Source: Corynebacterium sp. CNCTC7651
GTDB lineage: Bacteria; Actinomycetota; Actinomycetes; Mycobacteriales; Mycobacteriaceae
NCBI RefSeq assembly: GCF_021496665.1
Contig: NZ_CP071246.1
Location: forward strand, 744,001 to 808,000
DNA: 64,000 bases
Direction: 5' to 3'
Shown here: in pieces, positions 45,061-54,067 of the stretch
How positions within the stretch are numbered: the first letter of the stretch is position 1
Layout: each line of letters opens with the position of its first letter
Position numbers and translations under genes: made by a program
The notes under the pieces: model-generated
Databases searched by the model: none
What the model saw: only the letters and a program-made list of their open reading frames with translations
What the model was told of the DNA's origin: nothing

Positions 45061-45889
45061 ACCCCTCGCCCGGGTGATGGCGATTGTGAACCGCACCCCG
45101 GACTCGTTCTACGACAAAGGCGCGACGTTCGCGGTGGACAAGGCAGTCGAGCGCGCGCTGGCGGCGATCGCGGACGGCGCGAGCATCATCGACATCGGCG
45201 GGGTGAAGGCCGGCCCTGGCGATGAGGTGGACCCGCACGCGGAGATGGATCGCGTCCTGCCGGTGATCGTGGCGGTGCGCGCGGCTGACCCGGCGGTGAC
45301 CATTAGTGTGGACACCTGGCGGGCGGACGTCGCGCAGGCAGCCATCGATGCCGGCGCGACCCTGGTCAATGACACGTGGGCGGGCTACGACCCGGAGCTC
45401 GTCGAGGTTGCGGGCGCGAACCGCGTGGGTTACGTCTGCTCCCACACTGGCGGCGCCACCCCGCGCACTCGCCCGCACCGCGTGCGTTACGACGATGTGG
45501 TGGCCGACGTCATCCGCGAAACCTGCGCGCTTGCGGAGCGGGCCGCGTCCCTCGGCGCGCCAGAGGACGAGATTTTCATCGACCCGACGCACGATTTTGG
45601 CAAGAACACCTTCCACGGCTTGGAGATTCTGCGCCGTGTCGACGAGCTGGTGGCAACTGGGTGGCCAGTGCTCATGGCGCTGTCCAACAAGGATTTCGTC
45701 GGTGAAACCGTGGGCCGCGGCGTGGGGGAGCGCGTGGCCGGAACCTTGGCGGCGACGGCGTGGGCAGCGTCGCGAGGGGTGGCGGCGTTCCGCGTCCACG
45801 AGGTCCGCGAAACCGTCGACGTCCTCCGCATGACCGCCGCGATTACCGGCGATGCGGCCCCACTCGACACGATCCGGGGCTTGGCGTGA
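45053..45889 (+). CDS. folP2: dihydropteroate synthase-like protein FolP2
   Basis: A 278-residue TIM-barrel protein of the pterin-binding family (M-A-I-V-N-R-T-P-D-S-F-Y near the start; I-D-I-G-G-V-K-A-G-P-G; V-N-D-T-W-A-G). The order LOG-folP2-gpgS matches mycobacteria, where the second FolP paralogue is not a functional sulfonamide target. Its activity is therefore uncertain. It overlaps the LOG gene and its stop overlaps the gpgS GTG. Confidence 0.88.
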   Translation: MPKPLARVMAIVNRTPDSFYDKGATFAVDKAVERALAAIADGASIIDIGGVKAGPGDEVDPHAEMDRVLPVIVAVRAADPAVTISVDTWRADVAQAAIDAGATLVNDTWAGYDPELVEVAGANRVGYVCSHTGGATPRTRPHRVRYDDVVADVIRETCALAERAASLGAPEDEIFIDPTHDFGKNTFHGLEILRRVDELVATGWPVLMALSNKDFVGETVGRGVGERVAGTLAATAWAASRGVAAFRVHEVRETVDVLRMTAAITGDAAPLDTIRGLA

Positions 45890-46668
45890 CCGCCCAGGCA
45901 GCCGAGGCAGCCCAGACAGCCGAAACAGCACTGAGCGTCAGCGTTGTCATCCCGGCGTTGAATGAGGAGGCGACGGTAGGAAACGTCGTCAAGCAGTGCC
46001 TCGCCTCGAGCGCCGCAGAGGTGCTGGTGATTGACTCCGATTCCACGGATGCCACCGCCCGCCAGGCTGCGGCGGCCGGCGCGACGGTGCTCAACTGGCG
46101 CGACGTAGACCCGCGCGAGCCGTGGCCGGGCAAGGGGGAGGCGCTGTGGCGCGGGGTGCGCGCCGCGAAGGGCGACGTGGTGGTGTTCATCGACGCGGAC
46201 GTGACCACCGTCCGGCCCAACTGGGTTGACGCCCTCGCCGCGCCGTTCGCGGATCCTGCGATCCACCTGGTCAAAGCCGCCTACCAGCGCACGCCGACCG
46301 CAGACGGCCGTGGCGGCGGCCGCGTCACCGAGCTCACCGCGAAACCACTCCTGCGCTGCTATTTCCCCGAACTCGCGCACATTGAGCAACCGCTGGCCGG
46401 CGAATACGCCATCCGCCGCTCCACCGCGCTCGGGCTGCCCTTCGTTGCAGGGTACGGGGTTGAGGCTGGGTTGCTTATCGACGTCGGCAAGCACCATGCC
46501 CCAGAAGCCGCAACCCAAGTGTCGCTTGGGGCGCGCACGCACCGCACCCGGCCGCTGGCGGAACTCGCACCGATGGCGGATGTGGTCGCGCGGACGATTC
46601 TGGCACGCGCCGGGGTGCTGGAGCCGGAGCTCGCGCCCGCGCAGCGACCGCCGTGGCGTGCGGGGTAA
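45886..46668 (+). CDS. gpgS: glucosyl-3-phosphoglycerate synthase
   Basis: A 260-residue GT-A glycosyltransferase. V-V-I-P-A-L-N-E-E opens the fold near residue 20, D-S-D-S-T-D follows, and F-I-D-A-D-V near residue 105 is the metal-binding D-x-D. It transfers glucose from NDP-glucose to 3-phosphoglycerate, the first step towards methylglucose lipopolysaccharide or glucosylglycerate. The GTG overlaps folP2 by 4 nt. It lacks the longer N-terminus of mycobacterial GpgS. A motif copy at 46473 reads L-L-I-D-V. Confidence 0.88.
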   Translation: MTAQAAEAAQTAETALSVSVVIPALNEEATVGNVVKQCLASSAAEVLVIDSDSTDATARQAAAAGATVLNWRDVDPREPWPGKGEALWRGVRAAKGDVVVFIDADVTTVRPNWVDALAAPFADPAIHLVKAAYQRTPTADGRGGGRVTELTAKPLLRCYFPELAHIEQPLAGEYAIRRSTALGLPFVAGYGVEAGLLIDVGKHHAPEAATQVSLGARTHRTRPLAELAPMADVVARTILARAGVLEPELAPAQRPPWRAG

Positions 46669-46679
46669 ACGGCGCCAGC

Positions 46680-46685
46680 TAGAAT
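46680..46685 (+). promoter_or_regulatory. -10 element of leaderless DivIVA-domain gene
   Basis: TAGAAT, exactly 7 nt before the ATG at 46693. Confidence 0.55.
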
Positions 46686-46692
46686 ACGACGC

Positions 46693-47076
46693 ATGCTTTC
46701 CTGGATCATGCTGATCATCGCGCTGGTACTGTTCAGCGTCCTCGGCGTTTGGCTGTTTTCCGCCGTGTTTGGGCGCGGCGAGGCGCTGCCGCCGATGGAG
46801 GACACCGCGGACGTGAAAGAGGCCAACCGCCTTGCGGTGGAAGCCGGCACTTTCGACGATATTCAGCTCGAGGTTGTGCACCGCGGCTACCGCATGGACC
46901 AGGTGGACGCGCTGATCGCGCAGTTGACGGGGGCTGATCCTGCGAGCGTGGATACGCGGGCAGAGCGCGAGATTGCCGCCCCGGCTCTGGAGGAAAACAG
47001 CGTAGAATATAGGGGAGACTCAGTGATACGTGAAGGAGAGCTGACGCATGGCAGCAATGAAACCGCGCACCGGTAA
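46693..47076 (+). CDS. membrane-anchored DivIVA-domain protein
   Basis: A 127-residue protein with one N-terminal membrane helix (W-I-M-L-I-I-A-L-V-L-F-S-V-L-G) and, near residues 55-80, F-D-D-I-Q-L-E-V-V-H-R-G-Y-R-M-D-Q-V-D, the short DivIVA-type segment found in actinobacterial polar-growth proteins. It lacks the long coiled coil of DivIVA/Wag31. It may link membrane sites to wall synthesis, by inference only. Its 3' end overlaps the DUF3117 gene by 29 nt. Confidence 0.8.
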   Translation: MLSWIMLIIALVLFSVLGVWLFSAVFGRGEALPPMEDTADVKEANRLAVEAGTFDDIQLEVVHRGYRMDQVDALIAQLTGADPASVDTRAEREIAAPALEENSVEYRGDSVIREGELTHGSNETAHR

Positions 47077-47215
47077 CGGCCCGATGGAGGCCGTGGAGGA
47101 GAGCCGCAAGATTGTGATGCGCATCCCGTCTGATGGCGGCGGTCGCCTTGTAGTGGAAATGAGTAAGGAGGAGGCTGCGGAGCTCGGCCAGCTGTTGCTG
47201 GACGCCGCTCAGTAG
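47048..47215 (+). CDS. DUF3117 small protein
   Basis: A 55-residue protein beginning M-A-A-M-K-P-R-T-G-N-G-P-M-E, a nearly invariant actinobacterial sequence, with M-R-I-P-S-D-G-G-G-R-L-V-V-E in the centre. GAAGGAGAG upstream is its ribosome site. It is too short to be caught by a usual ORF threshold but is among the best-conserved small proteins of the phylum. The function is unknown. It sits in the usual place between gpgS and the glycogen genes. Confidence 0.92.
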   Translation: MAAMKPRTGNGPMEAVEESRKIVMRIPSDGGGRLVVEMSKEEAAELGQLLLDAAQ

Positions 47216-47303
47216 CCCACGCCACGTTACCCCGGGCCGCGCATGTGCCGCGCGCCCGATGCCAGCCCCGTACCTGCGTTTATTCGCGGGCGCGGGGCTG
47301 CGC

Positions 47304-47309
47304 TACTAT
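47304..47309 (+). promoter_or_regulatory. -10 element of leaderless RlmA-like gene
   Basis: TACTAT, exactly 7 nt before the ATG at 47317. Confidence 0.55.
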
Positions 47310-47316
47310 CACCCCC

Positions 47317-48168
47317 ATGCTCAACAACATCGTGGATGTGCTGGCGGATCCGGTAGACCTCTCGCCGCTGACCGGTGCGGACGATTTCACCCGCCTGGTG
47401 TCGGAGACCGGCCATTCGTACGACGTGGCGCGCCAGGGTTACGTCACGCTCGCCGGGGGCAAGGGCCTGAACCACGAGGGCGACTCGCTGGAGATGGTGC
47501 AGTCCCGCGAGGCGTTTCTGTCCAAGGGCTACTTCGCGCCGTTTGTGGAGCGGGTCACTGAGGCTGTTGAGGACGTTGTTGAGCGCGTCGCCGAGCCGGT
47601 GATTCTGGAGGTCGGTGCGGGCACCGGCTACTACCTTGCGCACACGCTGGACACGATCGAAGGATCGCGCGGCGTGGGACTGGACATTTCGGTGCCGGCC
47701 GCGAAGCACCTAGCGAAGTCGCACCCGCGCGTCGGTGCCGTGGTGGCGGACGTGTGGGAGCGCATCCCCGTGCGCGATGGGGCGGTTGACGCGATCACGG
47801 TCGTCTTCGCGCCGCGCAACCCCGCCGAGTTCCACCGCGTGCTGGCGGATGACGGCGAGGTTGTCGTCCTCACCGCGGACCAGGGCCACCTCGACGAGCT
47901 GCGCGAGCCGCTGGGCATCCTCGGTGTGGAGCAAGGCAAGCTGGAGCGGATGCTGGAGCAGGCCAAGGGCTACCTGGCACCGGTGGGGGATGCGGAACTG
48001 ATTGAGTTCCCGATGCAGCTTGAGCGCGAGGCGATCGCGGCGCAGGTGGGCATGAGTCCCTCCGCGCGCCACGTGGAGCCCGCCACGCTGAAGGAGCGCG
48101 TCGCGGCGCTGCCCGAGCGCCTGGAGGTCACGGCCCGCGCGCAGCTCATCCGGCTGCGCAAAGCGTAG
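47317..48168 (+). CDS. RlmA-like rRNA guanine-N1 methyltransferase family protein
   Basis: A 283-residue SAM-dependent methyltransferase: S-Y-D-V-A-R-Q-G-Y-V-T-L near residue 35 is the RlmA family hallmark, and V-G-A-G-T-G-Y-Y-L near 95 is the SAM loop. RlmA enzymes methylate G745 or G748 of 23S rRNA. The four N-terminal zinc cysteines of RlmA are absent here (D-L-S-P-L-T at the first pair), so RNA binding may differ. TACTAT lies 7 nt before the ATG. It converges on the GH32-like gene. Confidence 0.8.
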   Translation: MLNNIVDVLADPVDLSPLTGADDFTRLVSETGHSYDVARQGYVTLAGGKGLNHEGDSLEMVQSREAFLSKGYFAPFVERVTEAVEDVVERVAEPVILEVGAGTGYYLAHTLDTIEGSRGVGLDISVPAAKHLAKSHPRVGAVVADVWERIPVRDGAVDAITVVFAPRNPAEFHRVLADDGEVVVLTADQGHLDELREPLGILGVEQGKLERMLEQAKGYLAPVGDAELIEFPMQLEREAIAAQVGMSPSARHVEPATLKERVAALPERLEVTARAQLIRLRKA

Positions 48169-48180
48169 TAGGGGCGCGGC

Positions 48181-49620
48181 CTAGCCCAAGGAAGCGTGGC
48201 CGCGGCGCCACTCGCTGTGGATCTGCGCGTCGCCGTTCGTGCGCACCTTGATACCGGTGCTGCCGCCCTCGGGCCAGAACCGCGAAGACATGACGACGCT
48301 GCCGCCGCCCGCGTACACCTCGATCGTGGAGCCGTCGACGATGACGGTCACGTTGTCCTCATCCTCGTCGTGAAGCTCGGCGGTCTTCGGGTTGCCGTCG
48401 AAGCGATCCAGCACGATGTGCTCGCCGTCGTGGGTGATGCGCACCGCCGGCTCGCCGCCCCCGTCCAGCACCTCCGCGACGATCTGGGAGCCGGACGGGA
48501 TGTCGCACAACGCCGTCCACATCAGGGCACGTTCTGCGGTGTCGACCGCATCCGGCAGGCCCGGGGCCGGGACCTGGTAGAGGTGGCCGCCCTGCAGTGT
48601 CACGCGGCGCGGCAGCGTGAGCGCGTTCGCCCACCCCTCGGTCTCCCAATTCGGCTCGCTGGTCGGGTCGCCGTTGCGGCCAGAGTCCGTCATGAACCCG
48701 TACATGTACGCGCGGTCGTAGCGCACCAGCTCATCGATCACGTCGCGCGGGTAGTTGGTGTTGCGCGGACGGGTGAAGTCGTGCCCGTGGTCGAAGAGCT
48801 GGCTCGGCGTGACCACAGTGAAGCGGTTGCCTTCCAGCGTGCCGATGATGTAGCTGGAGTAGTCCTTGTTGTCCCGCTCTGCGGTGATAAACAGCACGTC
48901 GTAAATGCTGCCGTCCACCTGGTCGCGCAGGCGCACCAGGCGGGGCGCGACCAGCGTGTCGTCGAGCTGAATGCCCGGATCGCCCTCGAATTCGAGCGGA
49001 CCGTCGAAGTGCCACGTACGGCCGTCGCGCGAGCTGAGCACCACCGGCCGCGGGCGCTCGGTGTCGCCCGCCACGGCCAGCATCAGCCACCCCTCGTGGC
49101 CCTCGTCGCGGTCCCCGAGCGCGAACCAGCCTGGGATGACGCAGGGGGAGCGGAAGTTGGACCACTCGCCGGCGCCCTCGATGGTGATGTCCACGCGCTC
49201 GGCAGCCGCGGAGACATCAAGGTCCTCGTCCAAGTCCTCGCACAGCGCGTCCACGTTCTCCACCCGCGCGAGCTTGATGGTGTTGCCCGCCTCGCTCACA
49301 GAGGTGAAATACATGTCCACGCCGCCGGAGGACGCCTCGCCGCCCACAACGGCACCGGCGCGAATCTGGGTCTCGCCAGCATCGGGCACGATCGCGTCGT
49401 TGCACTCGTACCAGCTAAACGGGTCATCCTCGCTGGTGTGGTGGCCCCACCGGCTGGCCTCGCCGGGTGCGGGCTTGTACTGGTAGAACATGTGCCAAAC
49501 GCGCTCGTCCTCCTTGCCCAGGCGGATCACGCCGGCGGGCCCCTCCAGGATCCCGCTATCGGCGGTCACGTGCAGTTCGGGGCGCAGCACGCTGCGCTGT
49601 GCAGTGGAGTTCTCGTTCAT
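48181..49620 (-). CDS. GH32-like protein without the usual catalytic residues
   Basis: A 479-residue protein with the five-blade propeller plus C-terminal beta-sandwich of family 32 fructosidases (M-F-Y-Q-Y-K-P near residue 45; V-D-G-S-T-I-E-V-Y near 445). The nucleophile box W-M-N-D-P-N-G is replaced by G-I-L-E-G-P-A-G, and the R-D-P box by F-R-S-P. It is therefore probably not a hydrolase and may bind sugar. No signal peptide is present, so it is cytosolic, 17 nt downstream of glgA and likely in its transcript. Start at 49620 is chosen for its M-N-E-N-S opening. Confidence 0.7.
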   Translation of the reverse strand: MNENSTAQRSVLRPELHVTADSGILEGPAGVIRLGKEDERVWHMFYQYKPAPGEASRWGHHTSEDDPFSWYECNDAIVPDAGETQIRAGAVVGGEASSGGVDMYFTSVSEAGNTIKLARVENVDALCEDLDEDLDVSAAAERVDITIEGAGEWSNFRSPCVIPGWFALGDRDEGHEGWLMLAVAGDTERPRPVVLSSRDGRTWHFDGPLEFEGDPGIQLDDTLVAPRLVRLRDQVDGSIYDVLFITAERDNKDYSSYIIGTLEGNRFTVVTPSQLFDHGHDFTRPRNTNYPRDVIDELVRYDRAYMYGFMTDSGRNGDPTSEPNWETEGWANALTLPRRVTLQGGHLYQVPAPGLPDAVDTAERALMWTALCDIPSGSQIVAEVLDGGGEPAVRITHDGEHIVLDRFDGNPKTAELHDEDEDNVTVIVDGSTIEVYAGGGSVVMSSRFWPEGGSTGIKVRTNGDAQIHSEWRRGHASLG

Positions 49621-49637
49621 TGGCTTCGGTGTTCTTC

Positions 49638-50792
49638 CTAGATCAACTTGGAGTAGATATCTACCGTTTCCTGCGCGATGGTAGCCCAAGAGAAGTCCGC
49701 GACGGCGCGCTCGCGGCCGGCTTCGCCCATGCGTGCCGACGCTTCCTTGTCCAACGCCACAGCATTCACAGCTTCTGCGATGGAGCGCTCGAACGTCTCG
49801 GGATCATTCTCGTCGTAGTCCACGAGCGTGCCGGTTTCCCCGTCGACCACAACCTCGGGGATGCCGCCCACGCGGGAGGCAACCACGGCGGTGCCGCACG
49901 CCATCGCCTCAAGGTTCACAATGCCCAGCGGCTCATAAATGGAGGGGCAGACAAACACGTCGGAGGTGGAGTAGACCTCGCGGATGCGCTCCGGCGGCAG
50001 CATGTCCTGCACCCAGAACACCCCGTCGCGCTCAGCGCGCAGCTTCTCCACGAGCGCGTTGGTCTCCTCCGCAATTTCCGGAGTGTCCGGGGCGCCGGCA
50101 CAGAGGATGAGCTGAACACTATCGTCGAAAAGCTGAGCTGCCTTGAGCAGGTGCGGCACGCCCTTCTGGCGCGTGATGCGACCGACGAAAGAAGCGATGG
50201 GGCGGGAGGTGTCCACGCCGAGCTCCTCCGCGATAGTGCCGGTCTCGGGGAACCAGCGCTCCGGGTCGATGCCGTTGAGCACCACGTGGACCTTGTCCGC
50301 GTCAATGTTCGGGTAGGCGCGCAGGATCGCGTCCTTCATCCCGGAGGACACGGCGATCACGGCATCCGCGTGCTCCATCGCATTCTTTTCGCTCCACGAC
50401 GATATGTCGTACCCGCCGCCAAGCTGCTCGCGCTTCCACGGGCGGTCCGGCTCCAGCGAGTGGGCGGTGACAACGTGCGGAATGTCGTACAGCAGGCCCG
50501 TCAGGTGCCCGCCCAGGCCGGAGTACCAGGTGTGGGAGTGCACCACGTCCAGCCCGGTCGCGGCGTTGGCCATCCGCAGGCCGGTGGAGAGGGTCTTCAG
50601 CGCGCCGTTGGCGTTTTCCAGCTCCGGGTCAACGCCGTGGACGTAAACGTTTGCCTCATCGCGCGGGGCGCCCATGCAGTGGACATCCACGTCCACGATC
50701 TCGCGCATAAACCGTGTCAGCTCCGTGACGTGCACGCCCGCACCGCCGTAAATTTCCGGCGGGTACTCCTTGGTCATCATTCCCACTCTCAT
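49638..50792 (-). CDS. glgA: actinobacterial glycogen synthase / GT4 glucosyltransferase
   Basis: A 384-residue GT-B glycosyltransferase starting [19 protein letters not shown], where K-x-G-G-like loops bind the glucose donor. The GT4 signature [17 protein letters not shown] lies near 290-306. It belongs to the short actinobacterial type, which in mycobacteria makes maltose-1-phosphate or elongates alpha-glucan. It diverges from glgC across 115 bp, with TAAGCT 8 nt before its ATG. Confidence 0.93.
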   Translation of the reverse strand: MRVGMMTKEYPPEIYGGAGVHVTELTRFMREIVDVDVHCMGAPRDEANVYVHGVDPELENANGALKTLSTGLRMANAATGLDVVHSHTWYSGLGGHLTGLLYDIPHVVTAHSLEPDRPWKREQLGGGYDISSWSEKNAMEHADAVIAVSSGMKDAILRAYPNIDADKVHVVLNGIDPERWFPETGTIAEELGVDTSRPIASFVGRITRQKGVPHLLKAAQLFDDSVQLILCAGAPDTPEIAEETNALVEKLRAERDGVFWVQDMLPPERIREVYSTSDVFVCPSIYEPLGIVNLEAMACGTAVVASRVGGIPEVVVDGETGTLVDYDENDPETFERSIAEAVNAVALDKEASARMGEAGRERAVADFSWATIAQETVDIYSKLI

Positions 50793-50800
50793 ATCCGCCG

Positions 50801-50900
50801 AGCTTAGTTACGTTGCAACCTCGCTGCACGCACCTTTTATTCCGCGCGGCAACACCGGGCGGGAAAATACACTGCAGGAACGGGGCGCATTCAATACGCT
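50801..50900. promoter_or_regulatory. divergent glgA / glgC promoter region
   Basis: TAAGCT (50801-50806, minus strand) lies 8 nt before the glgA ATG; TACGCT (50895-50900, plus strand) lies 7 nt before the glgC ATG. No palindromic operator such as a GlxR site (TGTGA-N6-TCACA) was found between them. Confidence 0.45.
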
Positions 50901-50907
50901 GGCAGGT

Positions 50908-52125
50908 ATGAAGAGTCAGCCACGTGTTCTTGCCATCGTCCTTGCCGGCGGTGAGGGAAAGCGCCTGTTCCCTCTCACCGCGGACCGCGCTAAGCCGGCG
51001 GTCCCGTTCGGCGGTAACTACCGCCTCATCGACTTTGTTCTTTCCAACCTGGTCAACGCCGGTTACATGCGTATCGCGGTGCTGACGCAGTACAAGTCCC
51101 ACTCCCTGGACCGCCACGTGGCCACCGCGTGGAACGTGTCGGGTCCGACGCCGCAGTACATCGCGTCCGTGCCTGCGCAGCAGCGCCGCGGCAAGCGCTG
51201 GTACTCCGGCTCGGCGGACGCGATTGTGCAGTCCCTCAACCTGATCTACGACGATATGCCGGACTACGTCCTGGTGTTCGGCGCGGACCACGTTTACCGC
51301 ATGGACCCGTCCCAGATGGTGGAGGACCACATCGCATCCGGCAAGGCCGCCACCGTCGCCGGCATCCGCGTGCCGCGCGAGGAGGCGACGGCGTTCGGGT
51401 GCATCCAGGCTGACGACGACGGGACGATCACCGAGTTCCTGGAGAAGCCGGCCGACCCGCCGGGCACGCCGGATGACCCGAACATGACGTACGCGTCCAT
51501 GGGCAACTACGTCTTCTCCACCGAGGCGCTGATCCAGGCGCTGCTGGAGGACGAGCAGAACGAGGATTCCGCACACGACATGGGCGGGGACATCATCCCG
51601 TACTTCGTGGCCAAGGGCGAGGCGAATGTGTACGACTTCTCCTCCAACGAGGTGCCGGGCGCGACGGAGCGCGACAAGGGCTACTGGCGCGACGTAGGTA
51701 CCATCGATTCCTTCTACGAGGCTCACATGGACCTCATCTCCTCCCACCCGGTGTTCAACCTGTACAACAAGGCGTGGCCGATCCACTCCACGGAGGACAG
51801 CAACCTGCCGCCGGCGAAGTTCGTGCTGGGCGGCATCGCGCAGGGGTCTATCGTGGCGTCCGGCTCCATCGTGTCCGGGGCGACGGTGCGCAACTCGGTG
51901 CTGTCTACCGACGTTCGCATTGAGGAAGGCGCCACCGTCGAGGGCTCCGTCCTCCTGCCGGGCGTGCGCGTGGGCAAGGGCGCCGTGGTGCGCCACGCCA
52001 TCCTGGATAAGAACGTCTATGTGTCCGACGGCGAGATCATCGGCGTGGACCTGGAGCGCGACCGCGCACGCTACACCGTCTCCGACGGCGGCGTTGTGGT
52101 GATTGGCAAGAACGAAGTGGTCTAG
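50908..52125 (+). CDS. glgC: glucose-1-phosphate adenylyltransferase
   Basis: A 405-residue enzyme making ADP-glucose for glycogen. L-A-G-G-E-G-K-R-L near residue 14 is the nucleotide-binding loop, with [11 protein letters not shown] following; F-G-A-D-H-V-Y is the sugar-nucleotide D-box and F-L-E-K-P the substrate lysine region. The C-terminal left-handed helix runs from about residue 310. I use the ATG at 50908 because the family starts just before V-L-A-I-V-L-A-G-G and TACGCT lies 7 nt upstream. A strong terminator follows. Confidence 0.96.
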   Translation: MKSQPRVLAIVLAGGEGKRLFPLTADRAKPAVPFGGNYRLIDFVLSNLVNAGYMRIAVLTQYKSHSLDRHVATAWNVSGPTPQYIASVPAQQRRGKRWYSGSADAIVQSLNLIYDDMPDYVLVFGADHVYRMDPSQMVEDHIASGKAATVAGIRVPREEATAFGCIQADDDGTITEFLEKPADPPGTPDDPNMTYASMGNYVFSTEALIQALLEDEQNEDSAHDMGGDIIPYFVAKGEANVYDFSSNEVPGATERDKGYWRDVGTIDSFYEAHMDLISSHPVFNLYNKAWPIHSTEDSNLPPAKFVLGGIAQGSIVASGSIVSGATVRNSVLSTDVRIEEGATVEGSVLLPGVRVGKGAVVRHAILDKNVYVSDGEIIGVDLERDRARYTVSDGGVVVIGKNEVV

Positions 52126-52167
52126 CAGCCGGTGGGGTGAAACACCCCGCCCGCGCTGCTGCCCGTG

Positions 52168-52200
52168 CCCGCGCCGGAGTTCCGGCGCGGGTTACTTTTT
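52168..52200 (+). terminator. glgC terminator
   Basis: CCCGCGCCGG and CCGGCGCGGG pair perfectly around AGTT (52168-52191) and are followed by TTACTTTTT. It touches the stop codon of the convergent methyltransferase gene. Confidence 0.88.
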
Positions 52201-52869
52201 GGTGATCAGCGTCAAGCCGCCGTCCAGCGGCAGGCGGGTCACCACCGCGCCGGTGTCCACGGCAAGCGCGTCGATGCGCACGTCGGCCTCGCGCGCGGCT
52301 TCCGTCTCGCGGTCGCGGCGGGACGGGTCGGCCACGGTGCCGTCGAGAAGCGAATCAGCGATGACCAGGGTGCCTCCGGGGGAGAGGAGTGGCCAGGCGA
52401 CGTCGATAAGCGCGGGGAGCTCCAGCGGCGCTACGTCCGCGTAGATGAGCTGGTACGCGCCGTTGGCCAGGCGCCCCATCACGTCCAGCGGGCGCGCGGT
52501 GAGGAAGCGGGCGCGCGACGGCGCGTATCCCCCGAGCTTGAACGCCGCCTTCGCCTCCGCCTGCAGCGCGGCCTCCGGTTCGATGCAGGTCAGCGTGGCC
52601 TTTTCCGGCAGCCCGCGCAGAATGTGCAGCCCCACGACACCGGCGGCCGGCGTCACTGCTACCGCACCTTGGCCCGCACTCGCCGGGTGGGCGGCGGCAA
52701 GCGTGCTCAGCAGCGTGCCGACGATCGCACTCGGCGCGCGCACCCCATTTTCTTCAGCCTCTACGTGGGCGTGGCTGAGGCCTTCGCGGAACTCCTCGGT
52801 GAACTGCGCTTGGGAGCCGTTGCGCTCGTTGATGTAGGCGGTCATTTGGGAAAACGCGGTCTCGGTCAC
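52192..52869 (-). CDS. O-methyltransferase family protein
   Basis: A 225-residue SAM-dependent methyltransferase of the catechol O-methyltransferase-like group (Y-I-N-E-R-N near the start; V-T-P-A-A-G-V-V-G-L-H in the SAM loop; I-Y-A-D-V-A-P near 135). In related genomes a gene of this type is divergent from sigE, as here. The GTG at 52869 is chosen because TATGAT lies exactly 7 nt upstream. The substrate is unknown. A motif copy at 52401 reads L-I-D-V. Confidence 0.8.
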   Translation of the reverse strand: MTETAFSQMTAYINERNGSQAQFTEEFREGLSHAHVEAEENGVRAPSAIVGTLLSTLAAAHPASAGQGAVAVTPAAGVVGLHILRGLPEKATLTCIEPEAALQAEAKAAFKLGGYAPSRARFLTARPLDVMGRLANGAYQLIYADVAPLELPALIDVAWPLLSPGGTLVIADSLLDGTVADPSRRDRETEAAREADVRIDALAVDTGAVVTRLPLDGGLTLITKK

Positions 52870-52876
52870 CCCGCCA

Positions 52877-52882
52877 ATCATA
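52877..52882 (-). promoter_or_regulatory. -10 element of leaderless O-methyltransferase gene
   Basis: TATGAT on the minus strand, exactly 7 nt before the GTG at 52869. Confidence 0.5.
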
Positions 52883-52944
52883 GTCGCGCAGCGATGCACA
52901 GGGGGTTTTCAGCTGGTTTCATGAGAACCGAAAAGTTGATCTGA

Positions 52945-52950
52945 CACAAT
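52945..52950 (+). promoter_or_regulatory. possible -10 element of leaderless sigE
   Basis: CACAAT, exactly 7 nt before the ATG at 52958; this favours that start over the ATG at 52949, which would overlap the hexamer. Confidence 0.4.
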
Positions 52951-52957
52951 GGTGGTC

Positions 52958-53545
52958 ATGACATCTGAGCACCTCACCGGGACCGCCGCTTTCGACGCAG
53001 GTCACGGCGAGATGCCGAGTTGGTCCGAGCTTGTCGCGGAGCACGCGGACAGCGTGTACCGACTTGCCTACCGCCTCTCCGGCAACCAGCACGACGCGGA
53101 GGACCTGACGCAGGAAACGTTCATGCGCGTGTTCCGCAGCGTGAAGCACTACCAGCCGGGCACGTTCGAGGGCTGGCTGCACCGCATCACCACCAACCTG
53201 TTCCTGGACATGGTGCGCCACCGTTCCCTGATCCGGATGGAGGAGCTGCCGGAGGATTATGAGCGGGTGCCGGGCGTGGGCCCGACGCCGGAGCAGGCCG
53301 TCGCGGCGACCACGCTGGACCCGGCGCTGCAGCGCGCGTTGGATGAGCTGAGCCCTGAGTTCCGCGTCGCCGTTGTGCTGTGTGACGTGGTGGGCATGAG
53401 CTACGAGGAGATCGCGGACACCCTGGGCGTGAAGATGGGCACGGTCCGCTCCCGCATCCACCGCGGCCGCACCCAGCTCAAGGCGTCGCTTGAGGCGCAG
53501 GCGCGTTACGACGCCGCGGCGCTCGAGCTCATCCGCACCCGCTAG
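52958..53545 (+). CDS. sigE: ECF sigma factor SigE
   Basis: A 195-residue group 4 sigma factor. Region 2 holds [10 protein letters not shown] and [10 protein letters not shown]; region 4 holds [23 protein letters not shown]. SigE directs the surface-stress response in corynebacteria and is held by the anti-sigma factor encoded next. The order sigE-cseE-tatB with mrp convergent is the usual one. Confidence 0.93.
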   Translation: MTSEHLTGTAAFDAGHGEMPSWSELVAEHADSVYRLAYRLSGNQHDAEDLTQETFMRVFRSVKHYQPGTFEGWLHRITTNLFLDMVRHRSLIRMEELPEDYERVPGVGPTPEQAVAATTLDPALQRALDELSPEFRVAVVLCDVVGMSYEEIADTLGVKMGTVRSRIHRGRTQLKASLEAQARYDAAALELIRTR

Positions 53546-53682
53546 CGCCGACCGGCGGAGTGCGGGCACGCGGAGCGCCGCCGACGCGAATCTGCATCTG
53601 GGAGTAGCCTGGGTCCAATCGCGAGAGCGCGCAGGAGTGGCACTCTCACGCGTTGAGAGCGCAGGCGTTGAAGGAGGTGGCA

Positions 53683-54057
53683 GTGTTCGCGTCGACGGAT
53701 CATTTGAGCGCGGAAGCGGTGGCGGCGTACGTGGATAATGAGCTTTCCCCGTCCGCCACACGTCGCGCGAACACTCACCTCGCTCGCTGCCCGGAATGCC
53801 GCGAAGACGTGGCGGTGCAGCGCCGGGCGGCGGAACGCGTCCGGGGCTCAAACGGCCAGGATGATGTCCGGGCACCGCGCTCCCTGGTGGCCAGGCTGGC
53901 GATGTTGTGCGAGGAGGAGCCGCCCAGCACCGCGGCCGGGCCGCAAGAGCATGCCGCCGGGTACGCCGCCGGGCATGCTACTGGGCATCCCCCGGGGGAC
54001 TCCACCGTGCTGCACAAGGTGGAGTCCGCGATTCGCTCGCTGCGGCCGCGGGGGTAG
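53683..54057 (+). CDS. cseE: zinc-binding anti-sigma factor of SigE
   Basis: A 124-residue protein with the ZAS motif His34-x3-Cys38-x2-Cys41 (T-H-L-A-R-C-P-E-C), which wraps ECF sigma factors and senses thiol or surface stress. No membrane helix is present, so it is a soluble type. GTG 53683 is chosen because AAGGAGG lies 6-8 nt upstream. The Gly/His/Ala-rich segment near residues 85-105 (A-G-Y-A-A-G-H-A-T-G-H) is low complexity. The gap from sigE is 137 nt, with no terminator. Confidence 0.88.
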   Translation: MFASTDHLSAEAVAAYVDNELSPSATRRANTHLARCPECREDVAVQRRAAERVRGSNGQDDVRAPRSLVARLAMLCEEEPPSTAAGPQEHAAGYAAGHATGHPPGDSTVLHKVESAIRSLRPRG

Positions 54058-54060
54058 GGT
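54055..54060 (+). promoter_or_regulatory. -10 element of leaderless tatB
   Basis: TAGGGT, exactly 7 nt before the tatB GTG; its first three bases are the stop codon of cseE. The same hexamer and spacing occur at fdhA. Confidence 0.5.
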
Positions 54061-54067
54061 GACGTAG

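Noticed and set aside
50793..50907. GlxR (cAMP-regulator) site between glgA and glgC
   Set aside because: Looked for TGTGA-N6-TCACA and found no acceptable match.
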